Shown: in pieces, positions 11,035-19,601 of the stretch
Layout of the letters: every line of letters starts with the position of its first letter
How positions within the stretch are numbered: the stretch's first letter is position 1
Origin: Anaerolineae bacterium
Lineage (GTDB): Bacteria > Chloroflexota > Anaerolineae > Aggregatilineales > Phototrophicaceae
Assembly (NCBI GenBank): GCA_022824465.1
Contig: JAJDZV010000002.1
Coordinates: 84,192 to 124,498, forward strand
DNA length: 40,307 bases
Direction: 5' to 3'
Program-made: the position numbers and the translations under genes
Notes under the pieces: model-generated
The model's database searches: none
What the model saw: the letters and a program-made list of their open reading frames with translations, nothing else
Told to the model about the DNA's origin: nothing

Positions 11035-12567
11035 CTACGCGAAGTCATAACAGCGCTCAAGCAATTGGCTTTCGGTCAAGCCGGCGGCCGGCAATTCTTC
11101 CGCCGGGCGACCGCCGCGCATGACCAGGATGCGGTCGCAAAGCGCGATAAGCTCGTCAAGCTCGGATGAGACCATAAGGATGCTGGCGCCGTCGTCAGCC
11201 AGCTGGCGGATCAGCCGATAGATATCGTATTTGGCGCCGACATCGACGCCGCGGGTGGGCTCATCCAGCAAGATGAGGCGCGGTTGCGCCAGGATTGCGC
11301 GGGCGAAGAGGATCTTCTGTTGGTTGCCGCCGCTGAGTTGGCGGACGCGCTGGCGCAAGCTGTTTATCTTGAGGCGCACGGCCTCGCCCAGCTGCCGACT
11401 GAGGGGATTGGCGCGGCTATCGACGATGAAAGTCTTGAGCCGGCTGAGCTGATCGAGGTGAGGCATGGCGATATTGCGGCTGACGTGATCGCCGAGGAAG
11501 AGTCCCTGCGATCGGCGTTCTTCCGGCACATAAGCCATGCCTAGCGCCCATGCCCTAGCCGGCGTCAGCGGCGGCAAGGCGCGGCCGTCTAATTCGATGA
11601 AGCCCTCCAGCAGCGGGTCAATGCCGAAAAGCGCGTAGAGCAGCTCCGACCTTCCCGAGCCGACCAAGCCAGCCAAGCCCGCGATTTCGCCGGCTTTCAC
11701 TTCAAAGCTGGCGCCGGAGATTGAATCCGTGCGCAAGTCCGTCACACGGAGCCGGGTATTGGCTGGCTGCGGCTCTGCGCCGAAATCCGCGCCGCGATCG
11801 GCTTTCGCGGGCGTTGCGCGGCCGGTCATTTCCCGGATCAGTTCACTGGTATTGGTGTCGGTGATAGCGTGGCAATTGATGACGCGGCCGTCGCGCAAGA
11901 CGGTGACGCGCTGGGCGATTCGGAAGAGTTCATCGAGGCGATGCGTGACATAGAGCAGCGCGCAGCCGCGGGCGCGCAGGCGGTCGATGACATCAAAGAG
12001 CAGCGATGTTTCGGCGCTGTTGAGGGCGGCGGTCGGCTCGTCCATGACCATGATAAGCGGCTCGTCGCGCGCGTCATCGCCGATGAAGGCGCTGGCGATC
12101 TTCACCAGCATAGCGTCGCCGGCGCTAAGGCTGGCGGCCCGGCGCTGCGGGTCGATATGCTTGACGCCAAGCCGCTCCAGTGCTTCAATGGCGCGCCGCC
12201 GCAGAGTCGCCCAATCGACCAGGAAGCCGGCCAGACTTGGCAGGGGATTGTTGATGAAGAGATTCTCGGCCACGCTCAAGGCGGGCGCGATGTTCAACTC
12301 CTGATGGATAAAACGGAAACCGAGGCGATAGGCGGCGGACCCGTCCGACAGGTCAACGTCTTGGCCGTTGAGGCGTGTCGTCATCTGGTCCGGCTGTTCG
12401 AGCCCGGCAAGCAATTTGATCAGGGTCGACTTGCCGGCGCCATTTTCACCGATCAAGCCGTGCGCCTCGCCACCGACAAGGTCCAGCCGGGCGTCAATCA
12501 GCGCGCGAACGCCGGCATAGGATTTGCTGGCTTGGCGAAGCTCAAACAGTAGTGTGTTAGCGGACAT
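11035..12567 (-). CDS. CUT2 sugar ABC transporter ATP-binding protein (two ABC domains)
   Basis: 510 aa with two tandem nucleotide-binding domains, as in RbsA/XylG. Domain 1: Walker A GENGAGKST (40-48), signature LSAGDAMLVKI, Walker B LIMVMDEPTAAL. Domain 2: the degenerate Walker A GLVGSGRSELL, signature LSGGNQQKILFARA, Walker B LILLDEPTRGVD. The degenerate second Walker A is normal for this family. It powers uptake through the downstream permease. The start is ATG 12567. No clear Shine-Dalgarno is seen; instead a strong hairpin (12574-12600) ends 6 nt before the start and may lower ATPase synthesis relative to the binding protein. Confidence 0.94.
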   Translation of the reverse strand: MSANTLLFELRQASKSYAGVRALIDARLDLVGGEAHGLIGENGAGKSTLIKLLAGLEQPDQMTTRLNGQDVDLSDGSAAYRLGFRFIHQELNIAPALSVAENLFINNPLPSLAGFLVDWATLRRRAIEALERLGVKHIDPQRRAASLSAGDAMLVKIASAFIGDDARDEPLIMVMDEPTAALNSAETSLLFDVIDRLRARGCALLYVTHRLDELFRIAQRVTVLRDGRVINCHAITDTNTSELIREMTGRATPAKADRGADFGAEPQPANTRLRVTDLRTDSISGASFEVKAGEIAGLAGLVGSGRSELLYALFGIDPLLEGFIELDGRALPPLTPARAWALGMAYVPEERRSQGLFLGDHVSRNIAMPHLDQLSRLKTFIVDSRANPLSRQLGEAVRLKINSLRQRVRQLSGGNQQKILFARAILAQPRLILLDEPTRGVDVGAKYDIYRLIRQLADDGASILMVSSELDELIALCDRILVMRGGRPAEELPAAGLTESQLLERCYDFA

Positions 12568-12573
12568 ACGGCA

Positions 12574-12600
12574 GGCGGGAGTCCGGGATGGACCCCCGCC
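12574..12600 (-). promoter_or_regulatory. Intercistronic stem-loop between binding protein and ATPase genes
   Basis: On the minus strand GGCGGGGGTCC and GGACTCCCGCC pair over 11 positions (one G-U) around the loop ATCCC. It begins 14 nt after the binding-protein stop and ends 6 nt before the ATPase ATG, with no T-tract. Hairpins here are known in binding-protein operons to protect the upstream mRNA end and so raise binding-protein levels. Confidence 0.6.
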
Positions 12601-12614
12601 TTGGTAGAGTTCTA

Positions 12615-13535
12615 TCAGCCGCTGAGATCGGCTTGCGTGACCAGGTTGGCGGCCACGTAGTGATTCACCTGCGAGATCATCGCGCCGCCAAGATGCGCTT
12701 CGACCAGGTCAGCGACCTTCTGCGCCATGCCAGCGAAGTCCTGCGCGACGGTAGCTTCAAAGTTGCTGCCGCGCGCGATGGCGTCGCGGGCTTGCTCAGT
12801 GGCGTCAATGCCGACGATGACGATGCCCTCGTCAGCGCGCCCGGCATCTTCAATCGCCTGCAGGGCGCCGAGCGCCGGATCATCCCAAGCGGCCCAAACG
12901 GCGCTGATGCTGCCGGCCTCGGGGTGCGCCAGCAAGACCGCTTCCATGGCATTGCGCGCGCCCTCGAGCGGACCATTGTCGAAGCTGGGCGTGATGGCGT
13001 CCAGAATGTTGATATCGGGCGTATTTTCAAATATGGCCCGGGCGATGGCTCCGCGCTTCTGCACGGGCGGGTAGGGCTCGAAGATGAACATGATGACCTC
13101 GCCGGCGGCGTTCAGGCGGTCGACGACATAGGTCGCGGTTTCGGCCGCCATGGTGTAGCCGTTGCTGGTCACATTGGTCACCAGCAGGGGATGCGCGCCG
13201 GAATCCAGGCCGAAGACGGGGATGCCGGCGTCGGCGGCGGCGTGCAAGCCGGGCTCGATCTGGGTGGGGTCGACATTGATGACGATGGCGTCGACGGCTT
13301 GCAGCGCCACATCTTCCATGCGGCTGACGAGCGCGGCGATGTCCTCGTTTGTGTCGATGACGTTGACGTCCCAGCCCTTGGCCTTGGCGGAGGCTTCAAA
13401 GTTCTCCACCATGATCTGGGTGCCGGGTTGGGCGAGGAAGGGTGTCATGACGGCGACGGTCGGCGCGTCTTGAGCCAAGCCAATGCCGGCCGTGGATACG
13501 AGCAATAGGATGAGTAAGATTCCGAGTTTGCGCAT
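12615..13535 (-). CDS. Sugar ABC transporter substrate-binding protein (ribose-binding type)
   Basis: 306 aa. The start is ATG 13535, because a typical signal peptide follows (MRKLGILLILLLVSTAGIGL, cleavage near AQ-DA) and GGAG stands just upstream; a longer frame to 13661 would bury the signal. No lipobox cysteine is seen. The mature part is a type I periplasmic-binding fold: APTVAVMTPFLAQPG, IDTNEDIAALVSRMEDVALQ, DAIVINVDPTQIEPGLHAA, IPVFGLDSGA, GIVIVGIDATEQARDAI. It delivers the sugar to the CUT2 permease encoded downstream. It is the first gene of the operon, facing the VOC gene. Confidence 0.92.
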   Translation of the reverse strand: MRKLGILLILLLVSTAGIGLAQDAPTVAVMTPFLAQPGTQIMVENFEASAKAKGWDVNVIDTNEDIAALVSRMEDVALQAVDAIVINVDPTQIEPGLHAAADAGIPVFGLDSGAHPLLVTNVTSNGYTMAAETATYVVDRLNAAGEVIMFIFEPYPPVQKRGAIARAIFENTPDINILDAITPSFDNGPLEGARNAMEAVLLAHPEAGSISAVWAAWDDPALGALQAIEDAGRADEGIVIVGIDATEQARDAIARGSNFEATVAQDFAGMAQKVADLVEAHLGGAMISQVNHYVAANLVTQADLSG

Positions 13536-13581
13536 GAGATTCTCCAGTCCTTTTCCAGCCAACTCCAGTTTCGATGGGCGT

Positions 13582-13611
13582 ATTCTAGCGTAAGGCGCGA
13601 GCATCGGTCTA
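13582..13611 (-). promoter_or_regulatory. Candidate promoter of the CUT2 sugar operon
   Basis: On the minus strand TAGACC (13606-13611) is followed after 18 nt by TAGAAT (13582-13587), about 47 bp before the binding-protein ATG. The -10 is good, the -35 only partial. Just beyond it, GCGCTA (13633-13638) and TAGCGC (13654-13659) form a perfect 6-bp inverted repeat with a 15-nt spacer, a possible operator in this divergent gap. Confidence 0.35.
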
Positions 13612-13675
13612 GCCTGCGGATTGAGCGCGGCTGCGCTAAAGTAGGGGTCAGTATAGCGCAAGGAGCAAACAGGCG

Positions 13676-14065
13676 ATGAAAGCCCGACTTCATCATGTCA
13701 GCATCCCCCGCCCGCCCGGCAGCGAGGCCGTTGCGCGCGCATTCTTTGGCGGAATTCTGGGCTTGCAAGAGATACCGGCCCCGGCCAGCTTGCAAGGCAT
13801 GGATGTCATCTGGTTCAAAGCTGGTGAAGATGCCGAATTGCATCTCTTCGGCGAAGAGCCGCTGGACGATCCGTCGATACGGCACTTTTGCCTGATCGTT
13901 GACGACTTGTCGGCGTTGCGGCGCAACCTATCCGCGGCCGGCTACGCGCCCTACGATGTAGAGCCGATTCCAGGCAGGCCGCGCTTCTTTTGCCGCGATC
14001 CATTCGACAATATCATCGAGTTCACAATGATCGTCGGTGATTTTCTGGCGCTGCAAGACAGCTAG
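13676..14065 (+). CDS. VOC (glyoxalase/dioxygenase) superfamily protein
   Basis: 129 aa, one vicinal-oxygen-chelate module pair. Seen: the opening KARLHHVSIPRP, FFGGILGLQEIP, metal-ligand positions ELHLF and RHFCLIVDD, and the closing RPRFFCRDPFDNIIEFT with its terminal glutamate. Members bind a divalent metal and do isomerisations, epoxide opening or dioxygenation; the sequence does not choose among them. AAGGAG (13660-13665) precedes ATG 13676 by 10 nt. It diverges from the sugar-transport operon and converges with the sulfatase gene, so it appears to be a single-gene unit. Confidence 0.82.
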   Translation: MKARLHHVSIPRPPGSEAVARAFFGGILGLQEIPAPASLQGMDVIWFKAGEDAELHLFGEEPLDDPSIRHFCLIVDDLSALRRNLSAAGYAPYDVEPIPGRPRFFCRDPFDNIIEFTMIVGDFLALQDS

Positions 14066-14072
14066 CCGCCTA

Positions 14073-15512
14073 CTAGCCGTAGCCCTGCCCATAGCGCATG
14101 GGTCCGCGCCATGCGGCATTGTTCCGGGCGCGCAGCTTGTCGTAATCCAGGGTCGACTCCGTCGCCAGCAAGTCGCCATCCGCGATGCAGGGGCGGTCAT
14201 TTGCGCGCAGATAGCTGGTCAATGCCGCTCGCAACCCGGCCTGTACCTCGGCGAATCGCGATAGCCCTGCCAGGTTGTGAAGGTCATCGCTATCGGCGGC
14301 AAGGTCAAAGAGCAGTTCAGCGGCGCCGTTGAAAAAGTAGCTGTATTTGAAGCGGCCATCGGTCGCGAAGACTGAATCGCGGGTCTCGCCGAACATCACG
14401 CGATCATCGGGCAAGTCCAGCAGCGAAACGCCGTCCATGGCGGCATCCGGTTGCAAGCCCGCCAGCTCGAGCAAGGTCGGCGCGATATCGGCTGTCAGCG
14501 CCGGTTTGTCTACGCGCCGATTGTAGAGGCCGAACTCGCGCGGCAGGCGCAAGATAATCGGCACGCGCGCCGATGACTCCAGGAATGTTGATTTGGCGAA
14601 GAGACGGTGATCGCCCAAGTGCTCGCCATGATCCGATGTGATGACGATTATGGTGTTGTCATAGAGCCCGCGGGTCTTGAGCTCGCCGAAGAGCCGGCCA
14701 AGCTGGTAGTCGATGTGCGAGATTTGACCGTAGTAGCAGCGCCTCAATCGCTGAAGGATCGGCGGTGGAATCCGGTCGGCTTTCCGGGCGATGCGATCGG
14801 CGATGAGGGCGCTCGGCTCCCCAGGCGAATCCACCCAGTCGCCGATGATCGCATCCGGAATCTCGAAGTCGTCGTACAAGCGATCATAGGGTTCCGGCGG
14901 GTCGAAGGGGCTATGGGGCGCTTCGAAGACCAGCCAGAGCATGAAGGGGCAATCGGGGTCGCGGCGCCCGAGGAACCGTATGCCCTCGTCGACGATCCAG
15001 TGCGTGTGCGTAAGCGGCTCGGGCACGGCGCTGACGGCTGGATAGACCTCGTTGCCGCCGAGGCCGTGCCCGCGATAGAAACCGCCAAAGCCCTGCTCTT
15101 CAAGGAAGTTGATGTAGTCGTCCGGGTGCAGGCTGATGTCTTCAAAGCCGAAACGGGCGCGCGGGGGCCAGAAGTGCATTTTGCCGACGGCTTTGGTCTG
15201 GTAGCCGGCTTCGCGCGTGAGGCGATGGGGCAGGCTCTGTTCACGGGCGATGGGCGTGCGTGGTCCGTTAAGGAAGTTATGCGGCATGCCGTGCTGCGCC
15301 GCGGTGAAGCCGGTGAGCATAGTGGCGCGCTGCGGCATGCACATTGGGCAATCGGCATAGGCGCGCGAATACCAGGCGCCTTCGTAGGCGATCTGGTCAA
15401 AGTGCGGGGTCATCACCGGGTGGGCGCTGTCGGCAATGCCGAGGCAATCGCCGCGCCATTGATCGAGGACGATGTAGACGATATTGGGTTTCTCGGCCGA
15501 TTTAGGTGACAA
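14073..15512 (-). CDS. Type I (formylglycine) sulfatase
   Basis: 479 aa. The sulfatase signature C-x-P-x-R is C58-M-P-Q-R62 in CPMCMPQRATMLTG; C58 must be oxidised to formylglycine by a maturase not found in this window. Further metal or substrate segments are IVYIVLDQWRGD near the N-terminus and TSDHGEHLGDHRLF (~290-305). No signal peptide is seen, so it probably works in the cytoplasm on imported substrate. It is the last gene after a CUT1 binding protein and two permeases, suggesting removal of sulfate from the imported sugar. The start is TTG 15512, supported by AAGGAA about 9 nt upstream. Substrate class is unknown. Confidence 0.9.
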   Translation of the reverse strand: MSPKSAEKPNIVYIVLDQWRGDCLGIADSAHPVMTPHFDQIAYEGAWYSRAYADCPMCMPQRATMLTGFTAAQHGMPHNFLNGPRTPIAREQSLPHRLTREAGYQTKAVGKMHFWPPRARFGFEDISLHPDDYINFLEEQGFGGFYRGHGLGGNEVYPAVSAVPEPLTHTHWIVDEGIRFLGRRDPDCPFMLWLVFEAPHSPFDPPEPYDRLYDDFEIPDAIIGDWVDSPGEPSALIADRIARKADRIPPPILQRLRRCYYGQISHIDYQLGRLFGELKTRGLYDNTIIVITSDHGEHLGDHRLFAKSTFLESSARVPIILRLPREFGLYNRRVDKPALTADIAPTLLELAGLQPDAAMDGVSLLDLPDDRVMFGETRDSVFATDGRFKYSYFFNGAAELLFDLAADSDDLHNLAGLSRFAEVQAGLRAALTSYLRANDRPCIADGDLLATESTLDYDKLRARNNAAWRGPMRYGQGYG

Positions 15513-15582
15513 TGCACTAATTTCCTTGCAGTCTCCAATACTTTACCGCTTGAAAGTCTGCAACTCTCGCGTATGGGAGTCT

Positions 15583-15608
15583 CCCCTCCCTGATGCTTCG
15601 GGGAGGGG
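15583..15608. repeat. Family A palindromic repeat between permease and sulfatase genes
   Basis: CCCCTCCC (15583-15590) and GGGAGGGG (15601-15608) form a perfect 8-bp stem with loop TGATGCTTCG. Its long G-rich tail points the other way from the copies at 6023, 17485, 32749 and 33959. It may also reduce read-through into the sulfatase gene. Confidence 0.8.
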
Positions 15609-15620
15609 CTGGGGTAGACA

Positions 15621-16475
15621 TTATCCCTTGAGGCTGCCCTGGGCGGTGACGCCGCTGATCAGATGCTTTTGCCCGAAGTAGAAGACGACCAGCATGGGGA
15701 TGATCATCAGCATCGAGAAGACCATGATCAAGTTGAGGCTGTTGTCCTCGCCTTCAAAGCCCTGCAAGCCGTTCAAGCCCAGCGCCAAGGTCCAGAGTTC
15801 TTTGTTGGAACCCAGGTAAATCAGCGGGTTGAGGAAGTCGTTCCAGGCGAAGGAAAAGGCGAAGATGGACACAGCCGCCAGCACAGGGCGCGACATCGGC
15901 ATGAAAATCCGCCACCAGACGCCGAACTCTGAGCAGCCATCAATGCGGGCCGAGTCGTAAATGTCTTCCGGTATGCCGCGGAAGAACTGCCGATACAAAA
16001 AGATATAGAAGGCGTTGTGCCCGAGGAGGCGCGGCAAGATAAGAGGACCGAAGGTGCGCGTCCAGCCGATCTCATCGAAAAACAGGAATAAGGGGATTAA
16101 TCGCACGACATAAGGCAGCATCATGGTCGCCAGCAGGATGCCGAAGAAGATGTTCCGCCCGGGGAAGGCAATACGAGCAAAGGCATAACCGGCGAGCGTG
16201 CAGGGCACCCAGGCGCCAAAGAGCGATGCCACCACGATGATCATGGTATTACGAGTATATTGAAGGATCGGTCGCGCCTCAAAGAGGTAGGGATAATTCT
16301 CCCAGGCGATTGGATCTGGGATGAGCTCAAGCCGGCGAATGGTGATCTTGTCGCGCGTTTTCAGCGATGTCGAGACGGTCCAGAGCAGCGGCACCATCAT
16401 CACGATGGCGCCGACGGTCAGCACGGTATAGATCATGAAGTAGCGAACCATTTTCGCTCTGGGATCTTCAATCAT
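15621..16475 (-). CDS. CUT1 sugar ABC transporter permease (MalG-like)
   Basis: 284 aa, six predicted membrane segments. The EAA loop that contacts the ATPase reads EDIYDSARIDGCSEFGVWWR (~172-191), followed by IFMPMSRPVLAAVSIFAF. The N-terminal VPLLWTVSTSLKTRDKI and C-terminal GQKHLISGVTAQGSLKG are typical of MalG-type partners. It pairs with the MalF-like permease encoded 22 nt upstream to carry an oligosaccharide delivered by the binding protein at 17679. No ATPase for this importer lies in the window; CUT1 systems in many bacteria share an MsmX-type ATPase encoded elsewhere. Confidence 0.94.
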   Translation of the reverse strand: MIEDPRAKMVRYFMIYTVLTVGAIVMMVPLLWTVSTSLKTRDKITIRRLELIPDPIAWENYPYLFEARPILQYTRNTMIIVVASLFGAWVPCTLAGYAFARIAFPGRNIFFGILLATMMLPYVVRLIPLFLFFDEIGWTRTFGPLILPRLLGHNAFYIFLYRQFFRGIPEDIYDSARIDGCSEFGVWWRIFMPMSRPVLAAVSIFAFSFAWNDFLNPLIYLGSNKELWTLALGLNGLQGFEGEDNSLNLIMVFSMLMIIPMLVVFYFGQKHLISGVTAQGSLKG

Positions 16476-16497
16476 GCCTCAATCCTACGTCCGTGAC

Positions 16498-17472
16498 CTA
16501 GGGCTCGTCGTCTTGCGCGTCGCCATAGAATACCCAGCGATTCGAGGTGTAGACGAGCATCAGCGTCAACACAAAGATGATAAGGAAGAGAATCACCGAC
16601 AGGGCGGCGGAATAGCCAAATTCAAAATCTCGAAAGGCTTTATTGTAGACATGCAGCATATATACAAGTCCCGCTTGCAGGGGTCCTCCGTTGGTATCCA
16701 GGAGGATAAATACCTGCTCGAAAATCTGGAATCCGCCGATCAGACCGAGAAGCAGATTGAAGAAGATCGTAGGCGTCATCAGCGGCACGGTGATATAGAT
16801 GAGGCGATGCCAGCCGGTGCCGCCGTCGATGGCGGCCGCTTCATAGAGATCGTCGGGGATGCCTTGCAAGCCGGCGAGGAAGATGATCATCTGCCCGCCG
16901 AAGCCCCAGAGGCTGAGCAAGATCAGCGACGGTTTTATGGCATCCGGCGACGACAGCCAGCGTACAGGCGTTGCGCCGATCAAGACGAGGAATTGGTTAA
17001 GAAAACCATAGCGCGTATTGAGAAAACCGGCGAATATCACCGTCGCAGCGACCAAGGGCACGACCGACGGGACGTAGAAGAGCGTACGATAAAGCTCCAT
17101 GCCGCGCACGCGCAGGTTCAGTATAAGCGCGATCAAAAAGGCGAAGATCAGGCGCAGGGGCACGCTGAAGCCGAGGTAGTAGACTGTGTTGTACATGCTC
17201 TTTCCGAAGAGTTTGTCTTCGGTAAAGATCTTGGTGTAATTCTCCAGGCCGATCCAGGGCGGCACGCCGACTGTGCCGATCTGATAATCGGTGAAGCTCA
17301 AATACAAGTTATAAATGAAGGGCATGGCGTCAAAGATGATGAAGCCGGCGAACCAGGGGAGAATGAAGGCGTAGCCGATCAAGGCGCGGTTGCGGAACCA
17401 CCATTCCTGCAGCTGGACTCTCCAGGTAGCTGCGGGCTGAGTTCGCTGTGGTTTAAGCGAGGCTTGCGCCAT
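16498..17472 (-). CDS. CUT1 sugar ABC transporter permease (MalF-like)
   Basis: 324 aa from ATG 17472. The longer frame to 17541 is rejected because its first 23 residues (PNSPSLPAGEGTGGWG...) are just the translation of a palindromic repeat. Seen: ALIGYAFILPWFAGFIIFD, NTVYYLGFSVPLRLIFAF, YRTLFYVPSVVPLVAATVI, the EAA loop DDLYEAAAIDGGTGWHRL, and C-terminal SAALSVILFLIIFVLTL. It is the membrane partner of the MalG-like protein. The G-rich end of the repeat lies 13 nt before the ATG. Confidence 0.94.
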   Translation of the reverse strand: MAQASLKPQRTQPAATWRVQLQEWWFRNRALIGYAFILPWFAGFIIFDAMPFIYNLYLSFTDYQIGTVGVPPWIGLENYTKIFTEDKLFGKSMYNTVYYLGFSVPLRLIFAFLIALILNLRVRGMELYRTLFYVPSVVPLVAATVIFAGFLNTRYGFLNQFLVLIGATPVRWLSSPDAIKPSLILLSLWGFGGQMIIFLAGLQGIPDDLYEAAAIDGGTGWHRLIYITVPLMTPTIFFNLLLGLIGGFQIFEQVFILLDTNGGPLQAGLVYMLHVYNKAFRDFEFGYSAALSVILFLIIFVLTLMLVYTSNRWVFYGDAQDDEP

Positions 17473-17484
17473 TGTTTTCCGTTT

Positions 17485-17527
17485 CCCCCATCCCCCGGTC
17501 CCTTCCCCCGCTGGGAGGGAAGGGGAA
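17485..17527. repeat. Family A palindromic repeat upstream of the MalF-like gene
   Basis: CCCCATCCCCCGG followed by CCCTTCCC (17500-17507), a short loop and GGGAAGGGG (17517-17525). It lies in the 206-bp gap between binding-protein and permease genes. The remainder of the gap holds a GTCGCGTAGACACAGACCG string like the one near 7908. Confidence 0.85.
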
Positions 17528-17678
17528 TTTGGAGGAGACAATCAACTCTCGAGACCGCCCCGTGTCGACCAAAGCCCCTCGCGCATTTTGGGGTCGGCGG
17601 AGGTCGCGTAGACACAGACCGAAGACACAGACCGCCAGCATAGATCCGCCGAGGAGGGGTTTGGTTTGGGGAGCATTG

Positions 17679-19049
17679 CTACATATTCGCCGCGTCGAAT
17701 TCAGCCCAGAACTCGTCCAGGATCGCTTGCATATCGGCATGGGCGTCGTTGAGCGCGTCGGCCGGCGACTTTACGCCGAACATCGCTTCCTCGATAGCGT
17801 TGGCAAGGATCTCGGCAAGCTGTCCTTGCACCGGCGTGATCGAAACAGCCACATCGGTAGCCAAGCCTTCAAGCACCACGGACCAGGTGGGATTGACTTC
17901 ATAGTAGGCCGGATTCTCGTTGCATTCCTTCACCGGCGAGGGTCGGCTCTGCGCGAAAAGGAAGGCGCAGCCGCCTAGAGGATGGACACCGATGAACTCG
18001 GCGAACTTGAAGGCTGCTTCTTGCTTTTCAGGCGGATGCACGGCTGGAATCGTGTAAGCCCAGGCGCCGCTGTAGTTGTAGCCAGTCGTGCCGGCATGTG
18101 TGGCGTCGGGATTGTCGCCGTTGTAGGGCCGCAGCATGGTGCCCCAGTGGGTCGAATCGGCATAACCCTCGGGATCGTTAACGTTATAGTGGCCGTAGAA
18201 GGAGGTGTTGATACGGAGGAAAGCAATTTGATCCTCGTACCAGGGATGATCGCCTTGCGCGAAAGCCGTATCCTGGAAGAAGTCGGTCACATTTTCCACG
18301 CCGCCGTTGATGTTGTTGGTGAAGTTGACCATCCACTCGAGCGTTTCTATGCCTTCCGGACTGTTGAAGAGCAAGGTGCGGCCATCATCTGATGAATAGC
18401 GGCCATTGTTGGTATAGAGCCAGGCGATAAAGGACCAATCTTCGCCGACTATTTCAGCGCCCATGACATCCACGCCCATCGGATCGGCAACGGTAATGGC
18501 CGCGGACATCTCTTCCAGCTCTTGCCAGGTTTTCGGCGGGGACTCGGGATCAAAGCCGGCATTGCGCAGCATGTCTTTGTTGTAAATGTACAAGCTGGTC
18601 AGGCCGCCGGCGGTGGGCATCGGCAGGCCGTAAAGCTCGCCGTTCCAGTATTGCAAGCCGATCTCGCCGTCGTAGAAGACGCTGAGGTCGGTGCCATGCG
18701 CCTCGACGAAGTGATCAATGGGGATGATCAAACCGTTGATGGCAAACTGGTAGGTCTCGGGCCGCGTGGACATGATGATGCCCGGCGGGTTGCTGCTGGC
18801 GGCGGCGGTGGCGAGCAATTCGGCGCGATTATCCCAGGGCTGCACCTGGTTGATGACTCTGATGCAGGGGTTTTCGGCCTCGAAGTGCTCAATGAGCGTA
18901 TCCATTAAGGCTTCGCGGGCGGCGCCCCACCAATTCATGAACTCGAGTTCAACGACCTCGCCTTCGCATTGAGCGGCCGCGGGCAGCAAGCCCAGCGACA
19001 GCAAGATGCCAAGCGCCAAAGCCAGACGTACAAACGGTGAAAATTTCAT
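17679..19049 (-). CDS. Extracellular solute-binding protein, family 1 (CUT1 sugar importer)
   Basis: 456 aa. A signal peptide (FVRLALALGILLSLGLLPAA) ends near AAAQ-CEGE; the cysteine is not in a proper lipobox. The mature part is a type II (MalE-like) fold: VELEFMNWWGAAREALMDTL, RVINQVQPWDNRAELLATAA, GELYGLPMPTAGGLTSLYIY, and C-terminal NAIEEAMFGVKSPADALND, all usual for carbohydrate-binding family 1. The start is ATG 19049 with GGAGA upstream. It is first of four genes (binding protein, two permeases, sulfatase), so a sulfated or sulfatable carbohydrate is the likely ligand; this is inference from context. Confidence 0.92.
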   Translation of the reverse strand: MKFSPFVRLALALGILLSLGLLPAAAQCEGEVVELEFMNWWGAAREALMDTLIEHFEAENPCIRVINQVQPWDNRAELLATAAASSNPPGIIMSTRPETYQFAINGLIIPIDHFVEAHGTDLSVFYDGEIGLQYWNGELYGLPMPTAGGLTSLYIYNKDMLRNAGFDPESPPKTWQELEEMSAAITVADPMGVDVMGAEIVGEDWSFIAWLYTNNGRYSSDDGRTLLFNSPEGIETLEWMVNFTNNINGGVENVTDFFQDTAFAQGDHPWYEDQIAFLRINTSFYGHYNVNDPEGYADSTHWGTMLRPYNGDNPDATHAGTTGYNYSGAWAYTIPAVHPPEKQEAAFKFAEFIGVHPLGGCAFLFAQSRPSPVKECNENPAYYEVNPTWSVVLEGLATDVAVSITPVQGQLAEILANAIEEAMFGVKSPADALNDAHADMQAILDEFWAEFDAANM

Positions 19050-19267
19050 GATGCTCTCCTATATCGCATAAGATTCGTTGCATTAAGGCTATTCAGCCTT
19101 CCCTTCACAAAGCTGGTCGCGCTGGCGAGATTGTTGCGGATTGCGGCTTGCCGGTTATACTTGGGCGAAATCTTGCCAGTGCCTACCAGACAATGCTGAG
19201 TGTAACGCGTTTCGTGAAGCGTGTCAAAACAGCGGCTTCGACGAGAGGCCTGAGCGCGGGGGAAGCG

Positions 19268-19549
19268 ATGGAAAATCCGGGTGTCTTGAATATCCTGAAG
19301 TACGCCAACGCGGTGAAGTTGAAGTGGTATAGCCAAAGCAGCGGTAATCAAGTTTGGATCCGAGCGGACCTCAAACACATGGACGATATCAATGGCGCCA
19401 ACACCGTGGATATAGCGGACATGAGCCGGGGCAGCGGCTTGCTGGAATTGCTGGTGGAAATCCTCACGTCGCCCGACACCGATTGGATGAAGTACGATTC
19501 GCCCGGCGAAGAGGAGTGGTACGTCTTGCCGTCGCTGATGGATACCTAG
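19268..19549 (+). CDS. Small hypothetical protein, 93 aa
   Basis: Not recognised. From ATG 19268 (GGGGGAAGCG just upstream) it reads MENPGVLNILKYANAVKLKW, and it contains GNQVWIRADLKHMDDINGAN and ends in DSPGEEEWYVLPSLMDT. The composition is that of a soluble acidic protein, without membrane segments or cysteines. Codon use resembles that of neighbouring genes, and it ends 52 nt before the next + strand gene, so it may open that gene run. An upstream extension to 19148 is possible but looks non-coding. An overlapping minus-strand frame exists (19046-19591) but its arginine-rich translation is less protein-like. Confidence 0.5.
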   Translation: MENPGVLNILKYANAVKLKWYSQSSGNQVWIRADLKHMDDINGANTVDIADMSRGSGLLELLVEILTSPDTDWMKYDSPGEEEWYVLPSLMDT

Positions 19550-19601
19550 GAATTGCTGCTGGTAGCGCCATGCCTGGCGGAATGAGGTCACAGGAAATTG
19601 T

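Noticed and set aside
19046..19591. 181-codon minus-strand frame upstream of the CUT1 binding protein
   Set aside because: It overlaps the more protein-like + strand frame at 19268 and reads as an Arg/His/Gln-rich antisense product.
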